Origin: Harmothoe impar
Lineage: Eukaryota; Annelida; Polychaeta; Phyllodocida; Polynoidae
Direction of reading: 5' to 3'
Length of the DNA: 64,000 nt
Assembly: GCA_947462335.1 (NCBI GenBank)
Contig: OX381705.1
Location: 3,710,703-3,774,702, forward strand
Shown here: positions 1-11,150 of the stretch, one piece after another
Position numbering within the stretch: the stretch's first letter is position 1
Layout of the letters: every line of letters starts with the position of its first letter
Program-made: the position numbers and the translations under genes
The notes under the pieces: model-generated
The model's input: the letters and a program-made list of their open reading frames with translations, nothing else
Databases searched by the model: none
What the model was told of the DNA's origin: nothing

Positions 1-152
1 CCCGAATTTGGGAATTCTTTTATTTTCCTTCCTACCTCCCTTAGCCTTTTGGACCATATTGCCTGAAACCCACCTTTTTACTGGCCTAGGTAGTAGAATG
101 GCGTCCATGTTGTGATTCCCTTACTGTACCCTGTACCTGTTTGCTCCCACAG

Positions 153-3100
153 TGCCCCCGGACCCCCCTCACAACACATAGCCAGTCTCAAGGTGCTAGA
201 GTACGAGAAACAGCTCTTCGATCGCCAGGTAAGCAACTTACATACTACCGTAAATTCCTGCATATAACCCACACCTCACGTAGAAGCCGCATCTTGACTT
301 TGGGAGAATCCTTTAACCCACACCCGAAGTCTAAAAATTGTGATTTTAGTATTGATTTTGACTACTAGCATTGTACAAAAAACCTCCCTTATAAAGCCCA
401 ACCCTTCTTTGAGACAATGCCATAAGCTGAATTGGGACCAAAAAATTCGGCTTATCAGAGGTTTTAAGGTAACTTGCCATAGGGTTAATGCAATCCTCTG
501 CAAGCTACTCGCCAGTGCTGCATTGTTGTTTTTAATTTGTTTATTTTTATACTGAGGAACTACATAAACATTATGAATTGTATTGTCTGTATTCCACAGC
601 TTTCTTTTATAATACATTCCGTTAATCATTGGTACATCATGATATCATTGGGGGGCCTTAATTAGAGGAAGGTTGTTTACTAAGTTGATAACAGATTCAT
701 TACCGGTATTTACTTGCAAATCAAGCAAAATAATTACAAAATGTAGAACTCAAAACGCGGTCCAATCTCTCTCTATAATTTTGCCAAAGTTAGCACATCA
801 ATTAATCCCAACATGAGTACCAAACTTCTGAAGGAAAATGTCAGAAAATGTTGAACTAAACCCTGATGCAGTATTTCTTTGCGCTGATTCAGACTTGCTG
901 AAAAGGTGTTCAATCCTTGTTCTACGACGTAAAATAGCGTGATTTCTGCGCAATTTAAACTTAACTCGAAGAAAGAAAAGTGATAATTACACAATAAGTG
1001 CAGTAAGTAGAAGCCGGTGGACAGACGAGGCGGTAAAATGAACACAGTGCCTGCCGCGGTGATTAAAACAGGGGCCTGGTTAATGAGTTAATGGGACAAT
1101 TAACGCCTTAAGGGCCACACGGTGCTTTAATGTGCCATGTCATTAGTCGTCATGATGCATGAATGCAGCCCTGGTGAGTAACTCGCCAGTGCTGCATTAA
1201 CACTCTATGCCGACCCTACAGCATTAAGACACTCCCGAAGGGTCAGTATGATGCACCAATGCAGCACTTGTGAGCTATTCGCTAGGGCTGCATTGGTGCT
1301 TCATGACGACAAATGTAATCTTTTAGCGATATGCATCCTTAAAGGGTTAAGGGCTGTACAGTACTTTAAAGTGCCATGTCCTTGCATGAATCTCTCCTCG
1401 CGAGTACTGATCAGGGCTTCACTCATGCATCATGCTGACCCTACAGGAGTGTATCAACCCTGTATGGTGGGCATGATGCTTGAATGCAGAACTGGCATGC
1501 TACTTACCAGGGCTGCATGCATGCATCATGCTGACAGAGTACATTAAAGCATTCTGCTGCCCTCACAGAGTTAACAGCTGCTGGTGTGGTGCAGTGTGGG
1601 AGGAGTCACGTGACGTTAAGGCACCCGGCTCATTTTAACTCAACACAGCTGGCATTAACCCTGTGGGGACAGCATACTGCTTTAACCCTTTAATGACAGC
1701 TGTCACTCAGTGGCATGGTGCACCAATGCCGCCCGGGCGAGTAACTCACCAGTGTTGCATTGATGCATCATGCTGACCCTTAGGGAGTGTCTCCACCTGA
1801 TAGGGTCGGCATGATGCTTAAATTGAGTTACTCACCAGGGCTGCATTTAAGGACATGATGCACGAATTCACTATGTGGTTCTTGAAGGGTTAATATGCCA
1901 TGTCCCCTGTGGTCATGATGCATAGATTCAGCCATAGGGAGTAACTCAACAGCGCAGCATTGCCGCCAAGTAAAACCTAAGCCTCAGTGGGGAACTATAT
2001 GAGTGATAACCCTCAGTGGGAACTATATGAGTGATAGCCCTCAGTGGGGACTATATGAGTGATAACCCTCAGTGGGGAACCATATGAGTGATTCTTGCAT
2101 GCCATTTCATGCCATTATTAACAATAGTCATGGCAGTTTTTGGATTGTTCTTGACCCTTCAGATTGATTGTTGTATTCTCAGTGTAATAACAGACATGGT
2201 TGGTTTGCAGATGGCAGGCCGGTTGTTGTTGTATTTACTGTGTAATAACGGATGTTGTTGCTGTGTCTCAGATCCAGCAGATGGCAGGCCGGTTGTTGTT
2301 GTATTTACTGTGTAATAACGGACGTTGTTGGTGTGTCTCAGATCCAGCAGATGGCAGGCCAGTTGTTGTTGTATTTACTGTGTAATAACGGACGTTGTTG
2401 GTGTGTCTCAGATCCAGCAGATGGCAGGCCGGTTGTTGTTGTATTTACTGTGTAATAACGGACGTTGTTGGTGTGTCTCAGATCCAGCAGATGGCAGGCC
2501 GGTTGTTGTTGTATTTACTGTGTAATAACGGACGTTGTTGGTGTGTCTCAGATCCAGCAGATGGCAGGCCGGTTGTTGTTGTATTTACTGTGTAATAACG
2601 GACGTTGTTGGTGTGTCTCAGATCCAGCAGATGGCAGGCCAGTTGTTGTTGTATTTACCTGTAATAACGGACGTTGTTGGTGTGTCTCAGATCCAGCAGA
2701 TGGCAGGCCGGTTGTTGTTGTATTTACTGTGTAATAACGGACGTTGTTGGTGTGTCTCAGATCCAGCAGATGGCAGGCCGGTTGTTGTTGTATTTACTGT
2801 GTAATAACGGACGTTGTTGGTGTGTCTCAGATCCAGCAGATGGCAGGCCGGTTGTTGTTGTATTTACTCTGTAATAACAGACGTTGTTGGTGTGTCTCAG
2901 ATCCAGCAGATGGCAGGCCGGTTGTTGTTGTATTTACTGTGTAATAACGGACGTTGTTGGTGTGTCTCAGATCCAGCAGATGGCAGGCCGGTTGTTGTTG
3001 TATTTACTGTGTAATAACGGACGTTGTTGGTTCGTTGTAAATCCAGCAGATGGCAGGCCGGTTGTTGTTGTATTTACTGTGTAATAACGGACGTTGTTGG

Positions 3101-5365
3101 TTTGTCTCAGATCCAGCAGATGGCAGGCCGGTTGTTGTTGTATATACTGTGTAATAACGGACGTTGTTGGTGTGTCTCAGATCCAGCAGATGGCAGGCCG
3201 GTTGTTGTTGTATTTACTGTGTAATAACGGACGTTGTTGGTTTGTCTCAGATCCAGCAGATGGCAGGCCGGTTGTTGTTGTATATACTGTGTAATAACGG
3301 ACGTTGTTGGTGTGTCTCAGATCCAGCAGATGGCAGGCCGGTTGTTGTTGTATTTACTGTGTAATAACGGACGTTGTTGGTGTGTCTCAGATCCAGCAGA
3401 TGGCAGGCCGGTTGTTGTTGTATTTACTCTGTAATAACAGACGTTGTTGGTGTGTCTCAGATCCAGCAGATGGCAGGCCGGTTGTTGTTGTATTTACTGT
3501 GTAATAACGGACGTTGTTGGTGTGTCTCAGATCCAGCAGATGGCAGGCCGGTTGTTGTTGTATTTACTGTGTAATAACGGAGGTTGTTGGTGTGTCTCAG
3601 ATCCAGCAGATGGCAGGCCGGTTGTTGTTGTATTTACTATGTAATAACGGACATTGTTGGTGTGTCTCAGATCCAGAAGATGGCAGGCCGGTTGTTGTTG
3701 TATTTACTGTGTAATAACGGACGTTGTTGGTGTGTCTCAGATCCAGCAGATGGCAGGCCGGTTGTTGTTGTATTTACTGTGTAATAAAGGACATTGTTGG
3801 TGTGTCTCAGATCCAGCAGATGGCAGGCCGGTTGTTGTTGTATTTACTGTGTAATAACGGACATTGTTGGTGTGTCTCAGATCCAGCAGATGGCAGGCCG
3901 GTTGTCGCGGACCCAGGAGGAGGCGATGAGGAAGAAGAGTCAGGAGCTGGGGCAGCGCACGGACGACCAGCGGGAGCAGCTCAGGAGGGGGGGAGTCAAC
4001 GCTCTCAGGGGTGAGTCATACAGGGGGAGTCATACAGGGGGAGTCAACGCTCTCAGGGGTGAGTCATGGAGTGGGAGTCAACACCCTCAGGGGTGAGTCA
4101 TACAGGGGGAGTCAACGCTCTCAGGGGTGAGTCATACAGGGGAGTCAACGCTCTCAGGGGTGAGTCATACAGGGGGAGTTTCAGGGGTGAGTCATACAGG
4201 GGGAGTCAACGCTCTCAGGGGTGAGTCATACAGGGGGAGTTTCAGGGGTGAGTCATACAGGGGGAGTCAACGCTCTCAGGGGTGAGTCATACAGGGGGAG
4301 TTTCAGGGGTGAGTCATACAGGGGGAGTCAACGCTCTCAGGGGTGAGTCATACAGGGGGAGTTTCAGGGGTGAGTCATACAGGGGGAGTCAACACTCTCA
4401 GGGGTCATGGAGGGGAGTCAATGCTCTCAGGGGTGAGTCATGAAGTCATGGAGGGGGAGTCAGCGGGAGCAGCTCAGGAGGGGGTAGTCAATGCTCTCAG
4501 GGGGAGTCATGCAGGGGAAGTTAACGCTCTTAGGCATGAGTCATGGAGGGGGAGTCATGGCGGGGGAGTCATGGCGGGGGAGTCATAACACATAAAGAGG
4601 TAAAAATCTGCAGTTTTCAGCATGTCTACAATAATGATTTATCCGGCTGATGAATGAATATCCACTTCGCTTTCTCCGGTAACTTAAGCTTAGAATGCTT
4701 TTTCATGGGCCGACAGGTTTACAAGACAAGTCAACCTGTGTTATGAGAATTAGGAATTTTTTTCTATTCCTATTGATTGTGTTTAATTATAGCCGTTTAC
4801 TTTCCTACAGAGTATGCGAATGCAATAGACCAGAGTAAGGCGATGTACCTCCAGGAGGCGAGCGTGCTGCTCAAACAAGGAAACCGGGAGAAGGCCCAGA
4901 TTCTGGTCACCAAGAAAAAGATCATAGAGAAAGAGGTAGGTCTGAGCTGAGGATTCAGCCAGTCCTTTAAGCTAATCAAAAAAGATGGTGGTTTCTCATC
5001 ATCTAGTGAAAATATGATGAGGGCGCATCTTTTTTTTCTTTTTTTGTTACTTGTGGCTTAAATACATACAGCCAGGGAAATTAAGACTTTTCACGCACCA
5101 TTCTCACATTTTAATAATTAAAAGTATGTTGATCCGCAATGGTTGTTATGATTCAAGTTATTTGTAGGTAACTGCATTACTGTCAGCATAAGTTTTAATT
5201 TCATACCAAATGTATCGATAATATCGATTGTTATGATGCGCACGGTGATAAGAAACCAGTACCATAAAAATTGGATACAGTAAATAACTCTATTCTCAAT
5301 AAATAACTGTCCACGTTTTATCCCTGTTACAGGTGGAAGGCATCAGATCCAAGTTACCGCGGTAA
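153..5365 (+). CDS. CC2D1: CC2D1A/B (Lgd) orthologue, C-terminal four coding exons
   Basis: Exons 153-228, 3881-4010, 4811-4935 and 5333-5365 (stop TAA) join in one frame with phases 0, 1 and 0 and good splice sites (CAG|gtaagc, GGG|gtgagt, GAG|gtaggt). The peptide runs from SLKVLEYEKQLFDRQ through QREQLRRGGVNALRGEYA to a coiled-coil end, EVEGIRSKLPR. It lines up with my memory of the human CC2D1A C-terminus (SLSVL..., QRAQLEQGGVGIRREYA, ESELQRLRR), including GGV-x(3)-R-x-EYA across the third-last exon junction. In the family, CC2D1/Lgd proteins bind ESCRT-III CHMP4/Shrub through DM14 repeats and carry a C2 domain; both lie upstream of this window. Odd: both splice sites of exon 3881-4010 sit in tandem arrays. 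No convincing poly(A) signal was fixed; an AATAAA overlaps the stop. The family call is strong; whether it is A- or B-like cannot be said, since invertebrates usually have one gene. Confidence 0.82.
1151..1965. repeat. Array of alternating short hairpin repeats
   Basis: The core TGAATGCAGCCCTGGCGAGT and its reverse complement form a hairpin, with variants near 1155, 1250, 1435, 1485, 1725 and 1830. It alternates with a second palindromic spacer built on GCATCATGCTGACCCTACAG and its complement. Related copies lie at 35.74-35.80, 50.27-50.35, 51.14-51.31 and 61.72-61.84 kb. The array sits in an intron of the CC2D1-like gene. Stretch 229-1150 before it holds nothing else I recognise. Confidence 0.6.
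1982..2091. repeat. Four-copy 28-bp tandem repeat
   Basis: About four imperfect copies of a unit starting CCTCAGTGGGGAACTATATG and ending in GAGTGATAAC lie just upstream of the 70-bp array in the same intron. Confidence 0.75.
2195..3904 (+). repeat. 70-bp minisatellite repeating a 3' splice site
   Basis: About 24 copies with period 70 (one of 69), plus a truncated first copy. Each unit carries a branch-point-like TGTAATAAC, the acceptor GTGTGTCTCAG and the first 24 bases of the coding exon, ATCCAGCAGATGGCAGGCCG and onwards. Only the last copy (acceptor ending 3880) leads into the complete exon. One copy near 3030 has lost the acceptor AG. Shared variants about 560 bp apart (TACTCTGTAATAACAG near 2867 and 3427) suggest block homogenisation. 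Because 70 is not a multiple of 3, use of an upstream acceptor shifts the frame. Confidence 0.93.
3985..4585 (+). repeat. 27/34-bp minisatellite repeating a 5' splice site
   Basis: Units of 34 bp (GGGGGAGTCAACGCTCTCAG followed by GGGTGAGTCATACA) alternate with 27-bp units lacking the CAACGCTC part, giving a 61-bp higher-order repeat over 4150-4380 that decays to 4585. Each unit repeats the end of exon 3881-4010 and its donor GGG|gtgagt. At least 12 donor-like copies follow the first. The rest of the intron, 4586-4810, holds nothing notable. Confidence 0.9.
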
Positions 5366-5754
5366 TAAAGACGACAAGACAACGGTCTCAGAAAGAATAT
5401 ATCGGAGTTGTATACGATACCCACACTATCATGGACACCCAGTGATGTCATCTGTTACAGCCGTCTGGGCTAATCTCAGACGGAGAACTTTCTTCTTGAA
5501 TTTCTTGATTTTCAATCTTTTGTTGGGAATACATACATAATTACCCAAGTATGCACACATATGCAGACTATGTAATATATATGTAATTATTATTGTTGTT
5601 CGGCTGCCAGATTGTTGTTTGACTGTCGGTTATTACTTACAAGAGCTTATTTTTAAATGGTTTGACGAAATATCAAGTCGGGTAGGCTTAGACACTGTGC
5701 CTCGTATTGCTCTAAAGGTGAATAACCAGCCCCCGTATTTGCTCAAACCTCCGT

Positions 5755-6388
5755 ATTTGCTCAAAACTTCACTTCCGGTATGGCGTAAGGATACCTGAGG
5801 TCAGGGGTTCAAAATCGTCAACTGATGCTTCTATAGTAGCTGTGGCCGAGATGGTCGAGTGGTTAGCATTCTCGCCTCTCACGCGTGCGGCCCGGGTTCG
5901 ATTCCCGGTCGGTGCGTGTACGATTTCGTCTTACACTTCTTTTTTTCCCCCCCGAAAAGTAATGTAGTCGTTTTTGGCTTTAAAATGGAGTTATATTGAA
6001 AGAAACATAGCGCACGCAACACAAAAGATCTTATATTTAAGCACCTGATAGATGAATTAGGCCTTAACCCCCCAGAAAATTTGGTTGAGGGTCTAAAAGT
6101 GGACAGATCGGCGAAAAAATGTATCGTAAGAAATTCCCATAGAGAAACAGTAGCGCCAATATCGGATCCTAGCGGAATTTCTTATCGTAAATCGGACGGT
6201 GTGAACGAGCAATGATCTTTTTTTTCTTCATGAATTATCGTCTTTCTTTTTAATAAATTAATGTTTTTTAAAGCATATTAGGCCTAATTCTTACAAATAA
6301 CGACGATATAGGCGATAGGGGGGGCACTATATTTTTGAGAACCGAATCATGCATGCGCTAATACCGGAAGTGAAGTCGAGCAAGGTGT
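5755..6388. repeat. Inverted repeat pair enclosing the tRNA-like gene
   Basis: The left arm near 5755-5785 contains TTCACTTCCGGTAT. The right arm near 6355-6388 is its reverse complement, ATACCGGAAGTGAA, with further matching bases outward (TTGCTC). The arms are about 30 bp and 570 bp apart. They may be the ends of a composite non-autonomous element; no target duplication was established. Confidence 0.5.
5843..5915 (+). tRNA. tRNA-Glu(CUC)-like gene, possible pseudogene or SINE head
   Basis: A 73-nt span has the eukaryotic tRNA-Glu pattern: TGGTCGAGTGGTTAGCAT (A box), anticodon loop CTCTCAC with anticodon CUC, and a perfect 5-bp T stem with GGTTCGATTCCC (B box). A run of T at 5940-5946 could end Pol III transcription. 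Defects: the acceptor stem pairs at only about 5 of 7 positions and the anticodon stem has one mismatch. The sequence just upstream also looks like a second D-arm start. Position inside inverted repeats favours a tRNA-derived element over a working tRNA gene. Confidence 0.55.
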
Positions 6389-6474
6389 CATGGCGGCATC
6401 GGGACGTCTTGCAAGACGGAACAGGTTAATAAAATGTCTTTTTCTCCTTTAATACTTGATATGTGCATTTAAAA

Positions 6475-6641
6475 ATAAATACAGGATCAGTTTAAGTTCC
6501 GTATTTCCCCTCCAGATTGACCTCTCAAGGCTCCGTATTTCGTTTCGACCCTTATGAAGGGTCTCAACGAAATACGGAGCCTTTCGAGGTCAATCTGTCG
6601 GGGAAATACAGAACTTAAACAATTCCTGTATACTTATTTAC
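6475..6641. repeat. Long palindrome, hairpin-type MITE
   Basis: Two arms of about 80 bp face each other around the apex GACCCTTATGAAGGGTC near 6557. Each arm holds CTCCGTATTTCGTT, AGATTGACCTC and TTTAAGTTC, and the outer ends ATAAATACAGG and CCTGTATACTTAT also pair. A single strand could fold almost entirely. Confidence 0.8.
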
Positions 6642-7855
6642 TGTCTTGATATATTGTATGATTTCTTCGCTATCGCTATTTTGTATCAAAGGGGTCTAAA
6701 GCTGAGTATATACTTGGTAGTATTGCACTTTACTTAAATCTCAGATGATAAACAGGGCCATTAAATAAAGTACAGACATCTACTGCAATGTTTGTACCCA
6801 TTGCATGTTCTCACCAGAGTATTTGAGTTGCAGATATTCAGTTGACTTCACCAGTTTATTATTTACTTCTGTTTTCCCAATTTTCATACTTCTCACACAC
6901 CATGAATTCTTGCATAGAAGCCTAAATCATGTATTAGCCGCACCCCTAACTTTGATGAATCCTTTAAGCCTCATTGTGGTTCTGAAAATCCAGTTCTGTA
7001 GTATACATACAAGAAAAAGCCAAACTCTGTATCTAATCATGCTTTGTATCAAATTAAGGTTGAGTTTGACTCATGTACAAACCACGACTTGTATGCAAGA
7101 TTTATGATATTTGTTGTTACCAAACTCAGTCTGATTTTTACAAAGATTCGGCTAATTTGTGGCTTCTCCAATATCTGCATTTGAAACTATATATTCAACC
7201 ACAAGGCATATGAACTAATGCAATAATGTATATCCATTTTTGAGTTTTGTTTTCATTTGTCGCTGCACCAATTGTGTGATAAGTAAGAAAAGTTAGGGTC
7301 AGATATGACCGGTGTGCTTCTTTCCTCTCTCTGCAGTATAATACTTGGTGCTTCTATCTTCTCCTTATATAGCTCCTATATACATACATGTCACTTTGTG
7401 TATCATGACATTTCAAATCCCTGCAAATGCCTAAAAATTATCCATAGTAATGGTGAAAAGATGTAATTTTGTGTATAAAAATACTCGGCATAGCTTGCGA
7501 AATATGATTGTATCAAAACATAATATCCATGAAATTATAATCATAAAAGTAAACATATTCCAATATAAACTGTATATGAGACCATGAAACCATTTCTTGT
7601 TGTCAACATTGGTATCAGATTTAGAATTTGAATTTAGATCAACAACATTATTGGCTTATGGTTGGAAGTGCTATCTCCCAATGCATGGAAGAGTTTACAT
7701 TAAAGTGCTATGTCAACCTTAAAGGGTAAAGCGTTTGCAAATATTGCCAGTTTGTGGACTATATCATTTAGTTTGAAAAGGAAAAGGCCAAAATGTACTG
7801 TACCCGCGTATAACTACTGAGCACCACAGGATGAACAACAGACACCAAACTGTCA

Positions 7856-8184
7856 CAGGGTTCCCACACAGCAGTGTCAGTGTCAAGTCAGGGAAGTTTT
7901 ATTTTTATTAAAAGTCAGTTAGACGTGAGTTAAAAAAAGAATTGTCATATTTTGTCAGTTAAATTCCAGATTATTGAGAAAATGTTATTTATTAATCATT
8001 TGGAAATATATCTTCAGGATAATTTACAGAATGCACCATTTGACTTCTAGATTAAATAGGAAAAAAGTCTTGGTAGGATTATAAGCGAAAGGCAAGTCAT
8101 TCGTGGAATTTAGGGTACTAAACGCGTCAGTTAAAATAATTTTGTGACAGTTAAAACTGTGACTGAAAAGTAGTGGGAACCCTG
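7856..8184. mobile_element. 329-bp MITE with CAGGGTTCCCAC ends
   Basis: The left end CAGGGTTCCCAC and right end GTGGGAACCCTG are perfect inverted ends, with looser pairing further in (TGTCAGTGTCA against TGACAGTTAAAACTGTGACTG). Both ends are flanked by CTGTCA (7850-7855 and 8185-8190), a likely 6-bp target duplication. There is no coding capacity, so it is a non-autonomous DNA transposon; the superfamily is not assigned. Confidence 0.7.
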
Positions 8185-8799
8185 CTGTCACCTTGCTAAT
8201 ATCTGGTAGATATTGATATTGAAGTTAAAAGTGCCTTCCCTGCCCCCCCCCCCCCACCGTAGTTTATGCCACCAGTATACATCATGTATTAATTAAACCC
8301 CAATATTGATTGTGAATATTTTTAGTTTTCTAGCTTGCATCTACCATAAGTTGCAAACTCTGATCTACCAGTAAAGTGAACATTATAGAAGTTAAGTAAG
8401 ATTAAATGTATCTAATTACAATGACAAGTTCCCAATAGCATGTTTAGATATCCTTAGTTTCTATTAGTTTATATACTTCATGTCTGGCTATAAGATGATT
8501 CTGCAGGAGACTATTTAGTTTGTAAATACCGCTCTGTGTAAAAATATATAATATACGCCATTCAAACTACCGATTGTTACGATGGTCACAGAACCATAAC
8601 CTCCTGATTACGGTAGATATTATACATATACAGCAACTTGTGATAGGTTGTCTTCATCATGACTCTGTACATCTGTAAAGTATACATGCTTGTTAAGTAT
8701 GAATATCTCATTAAATATCTACTCTGAGATTAAAACTCATGTTACTGTTGTTGTCATTGCCTTTCATTATTATATTAAAGTTATATCAATTCAGTTCAG

Positions 8800-9127
8800 T
8801 CACAGTTCCTGGCGTGTGGCGTCATCACCGGCGGGGACCAGCTGCTGCTGACCTAGTTCCCTCTCTATGGCCGCGTTCTCAATGTCGATAGCCGCCAACC
8901 GCTGCTCCAACTTCTGCACCTCCATTTTCCACAACAAAATGCCCTTCTTTCTTCCGCCAAACATAATTGCTCCTCTAGCATACCTTGGGTGACTGAGGCT
9001 TCGCCATTTTGCCTGCTGTGTCCGCCTCGTCCAACTCCGCCTTTGACACCTTGTTCGCTTCCCCGCACTTGGGACAGGCTTTCTTCCTACGATCGTATTC
9101 AAAATCACATGCATGGCATTGCTTCAT
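8800..9127 (-). CDS. Small zinc-ribbon plus coiled-coil protein
   Basis: Read on the minus strand, ATG at 9127-9125 opens MKQCHACDFEYDRRKKACPK, followed by CGE: two CxxC knuckles (Cys4, 7, 18, 21), a zinc-ribbon pattern. A basic/acidic linker runs to SPK at 8984. A 70-nt intron (8983-8914, AAG|gtatgc ... tgcag|AAG) keeps frame and joins KLEQRLAAIDIENAAIEREL, a heptad-rich helix, then QQQLVPAGDDATRQEL and TGA at 8800. The predicted product is 85 aa. Without the intron the first frame stops at VC after 50 aa. The zinc ribbon closely resembles the N-terminus of the channel gene at 24 kb. Function unknown; the zinc-binding and coiled-coil roles are inferred from pattern only. No neighbour suggests a pathway. 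Confidence 0.5.
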
Positions 9128-9244
9128 GATCGGCTCACTTATCTCAAGAATAAATATAATAAGAAGAAATAATAAGTAATCTCTACAAGCAAGCGGAGCC
9201 CCGACAGGTCGACCTCTCTGGGTGACGGTCAGGCAGCAATACAA

Positions 9245-11150
9245 ACAGTAACCAAGGAAGGTGCTTGGTTGGCAACCACAGTTCAGTCCTAACCCACCAG
9301 GGGGAGTCCCTGTGGCCTAGCACACAGCTATAGTACAGTTCCCAACACTACCACTAGGTGTCAGGCAAGGGGGGGGGTATAACTACTGAGTATCAATACC
9401 AGGAACAACACTTCGTTCCTTCACAAAAAATTTTCTAGCAGTTTCTTTTTGATTAGAATTCAAGATCTGCAGCTCTCAGCCTACTTCAATTCTTTTTTGT
9501 TTAAAGTTGAGTATTAAATGTTTTCCCTTTAAAAGAAAGGTTATTCACAGGAAGTCGCATTAAATATCTATTAATAACCTCTGTCAGAGGAGATTACTTT
9601 TTAACTGTTAACTCTATCTGGATTCACAAGTAGGGTTTTAAATCAGCACTTAAAGGTTTTGATGGGACTAAGTGTCTTGGGAGAGATTGAAAAAAGAGTG
9701 AATTTGGAGGATTGCTGGGAGCAGTGCTTTTTCCTTCTATTCAAATCTATGTGGACTGACTCCAATTGCATTCTGTGACAAAAATAGACATCCCTCTGTC
9801 GCCATGTCACTCTCTGGCTCTGGGAATAAAAGTTATGATGTGAAACATGATGAACACTGAATACGGCACTTCAGTTCATGACACAGCAAAATAACAACAC
9901 AGAGAAAAGAGAAACCTGTTTCCTCCAAGTTAAACCAAACTACGTCCATTGGGATACCTAATACAACGTACTGCATGTATAATACTACCTTACCTTACTG
10001 TCACAGGGTATACAGAGAGGAAATGTGCCACGGAATGATGAAATTTGGGTTATTTAAAGGGCCAACAGCGGTGCGCGTCCTCACTTACCGGTGTCTTGCG
10101 TTGACTGTGACCAGCATTCTCGCTGGTAGAAGCACGGGTATCTGCGGAGCTGCGTCAGTTCCAGAATTAGTGTACAGAGGGCGACACTGCAACGCAATAA
10201 CAGGACGGTGTCGCCGTCTGGAGAGATGGTAAGGGACAGGAAATTTTCCTCCATCACACGCTTTAAAGACTACATAGCCGGAGAAAGGTAGGACATCTGA
10301 TCTTTGTTTTTGGTATAGAACTAGGTGAACAGTATGGCTACATTATGTGTAATGCAAATATGCTTAAAGAGGTGTATTTCCATGTCGTCTGTGGCGGTAG
10401 ACTTTACGTGGTAAGAGACAGGAAAATAGATTTCTGAGGTGTGAAGAGAAATTTACACCTGCTACCTTCTTCCTAGTATGGCAAGGCGGTGTTATGATAT
10501 AGTGTGGATATCATACTATACAAATAAGCTGATTTGTGATGATTTAGTTTTCTTTGGGTGAGGTGGGAGGGCTTTATACACATACTACGTCATGTGGTAA
10601 GGGACAGGAACTTTTTTCAGATTTCTTTGTTTGCCCATGACAGGAGAAATAATGCTTCAATCTTGACGTAACTTGGTATGTTGTTGCTTTACTATATGAC
10701 ATGCTAGAAAAGCATGAAAAATGTGCAGATGTAGCATGTACTTCAGTTATATTGGGCTGGAAATGCAGAGAAACAGTGTTTTTCACGACGTTTTGGGTAT
10801 AATTGGAGCTCTGGAGAGGAAAATATGACATGAAAGTGGGGAAAACTATACTATTTCCAGCTTGCCCCAACCCTTCTGCACATGATAGGACACAATACAG
10901 CAAGCAAAAATGCAGTGTGTTAACACAGGACCAGGTATTAGTCAGGTAAAACCAAAAATCCATATGCATTGCGCTCATGAGACATAGCCTTAACATGTTT
11001 ACTTTTACCATTCTCAAGAAATTAGGCCATAAGTGATGCCCTTTCCCAGTTAGCTTTACTTATTTTGTAACAAGACACCCCTCCTTTATCTAGTACTTTG
11101 ATCTTCATCAGAGTCACAAAAAGCAATCTCTCAAAAACAAATACTTTCAG
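9245..11150. other. Non-coding stretch, no gene recognised
   Basis: A CpG-richer patch at about 10060-10230 precedes the plus-strand gene and could be promoter-like, but no core motif is clear. A short motif, TGGTAAGGGACAGG or close, recurs near 10227, 10409 and 10595. Nothing else is supported. Confidence 0.3.

Noticed and set aside
2088..3854. Many overlapping ~66-aa open frames
   Set aside because: They are the 70-bp repeat read in three frames; none is a protein gene.
3094..3900. Possible CRISPR-like array
   Set aside because: The units are contiguous tandem repeats with no unique spacers, in an animal intron.
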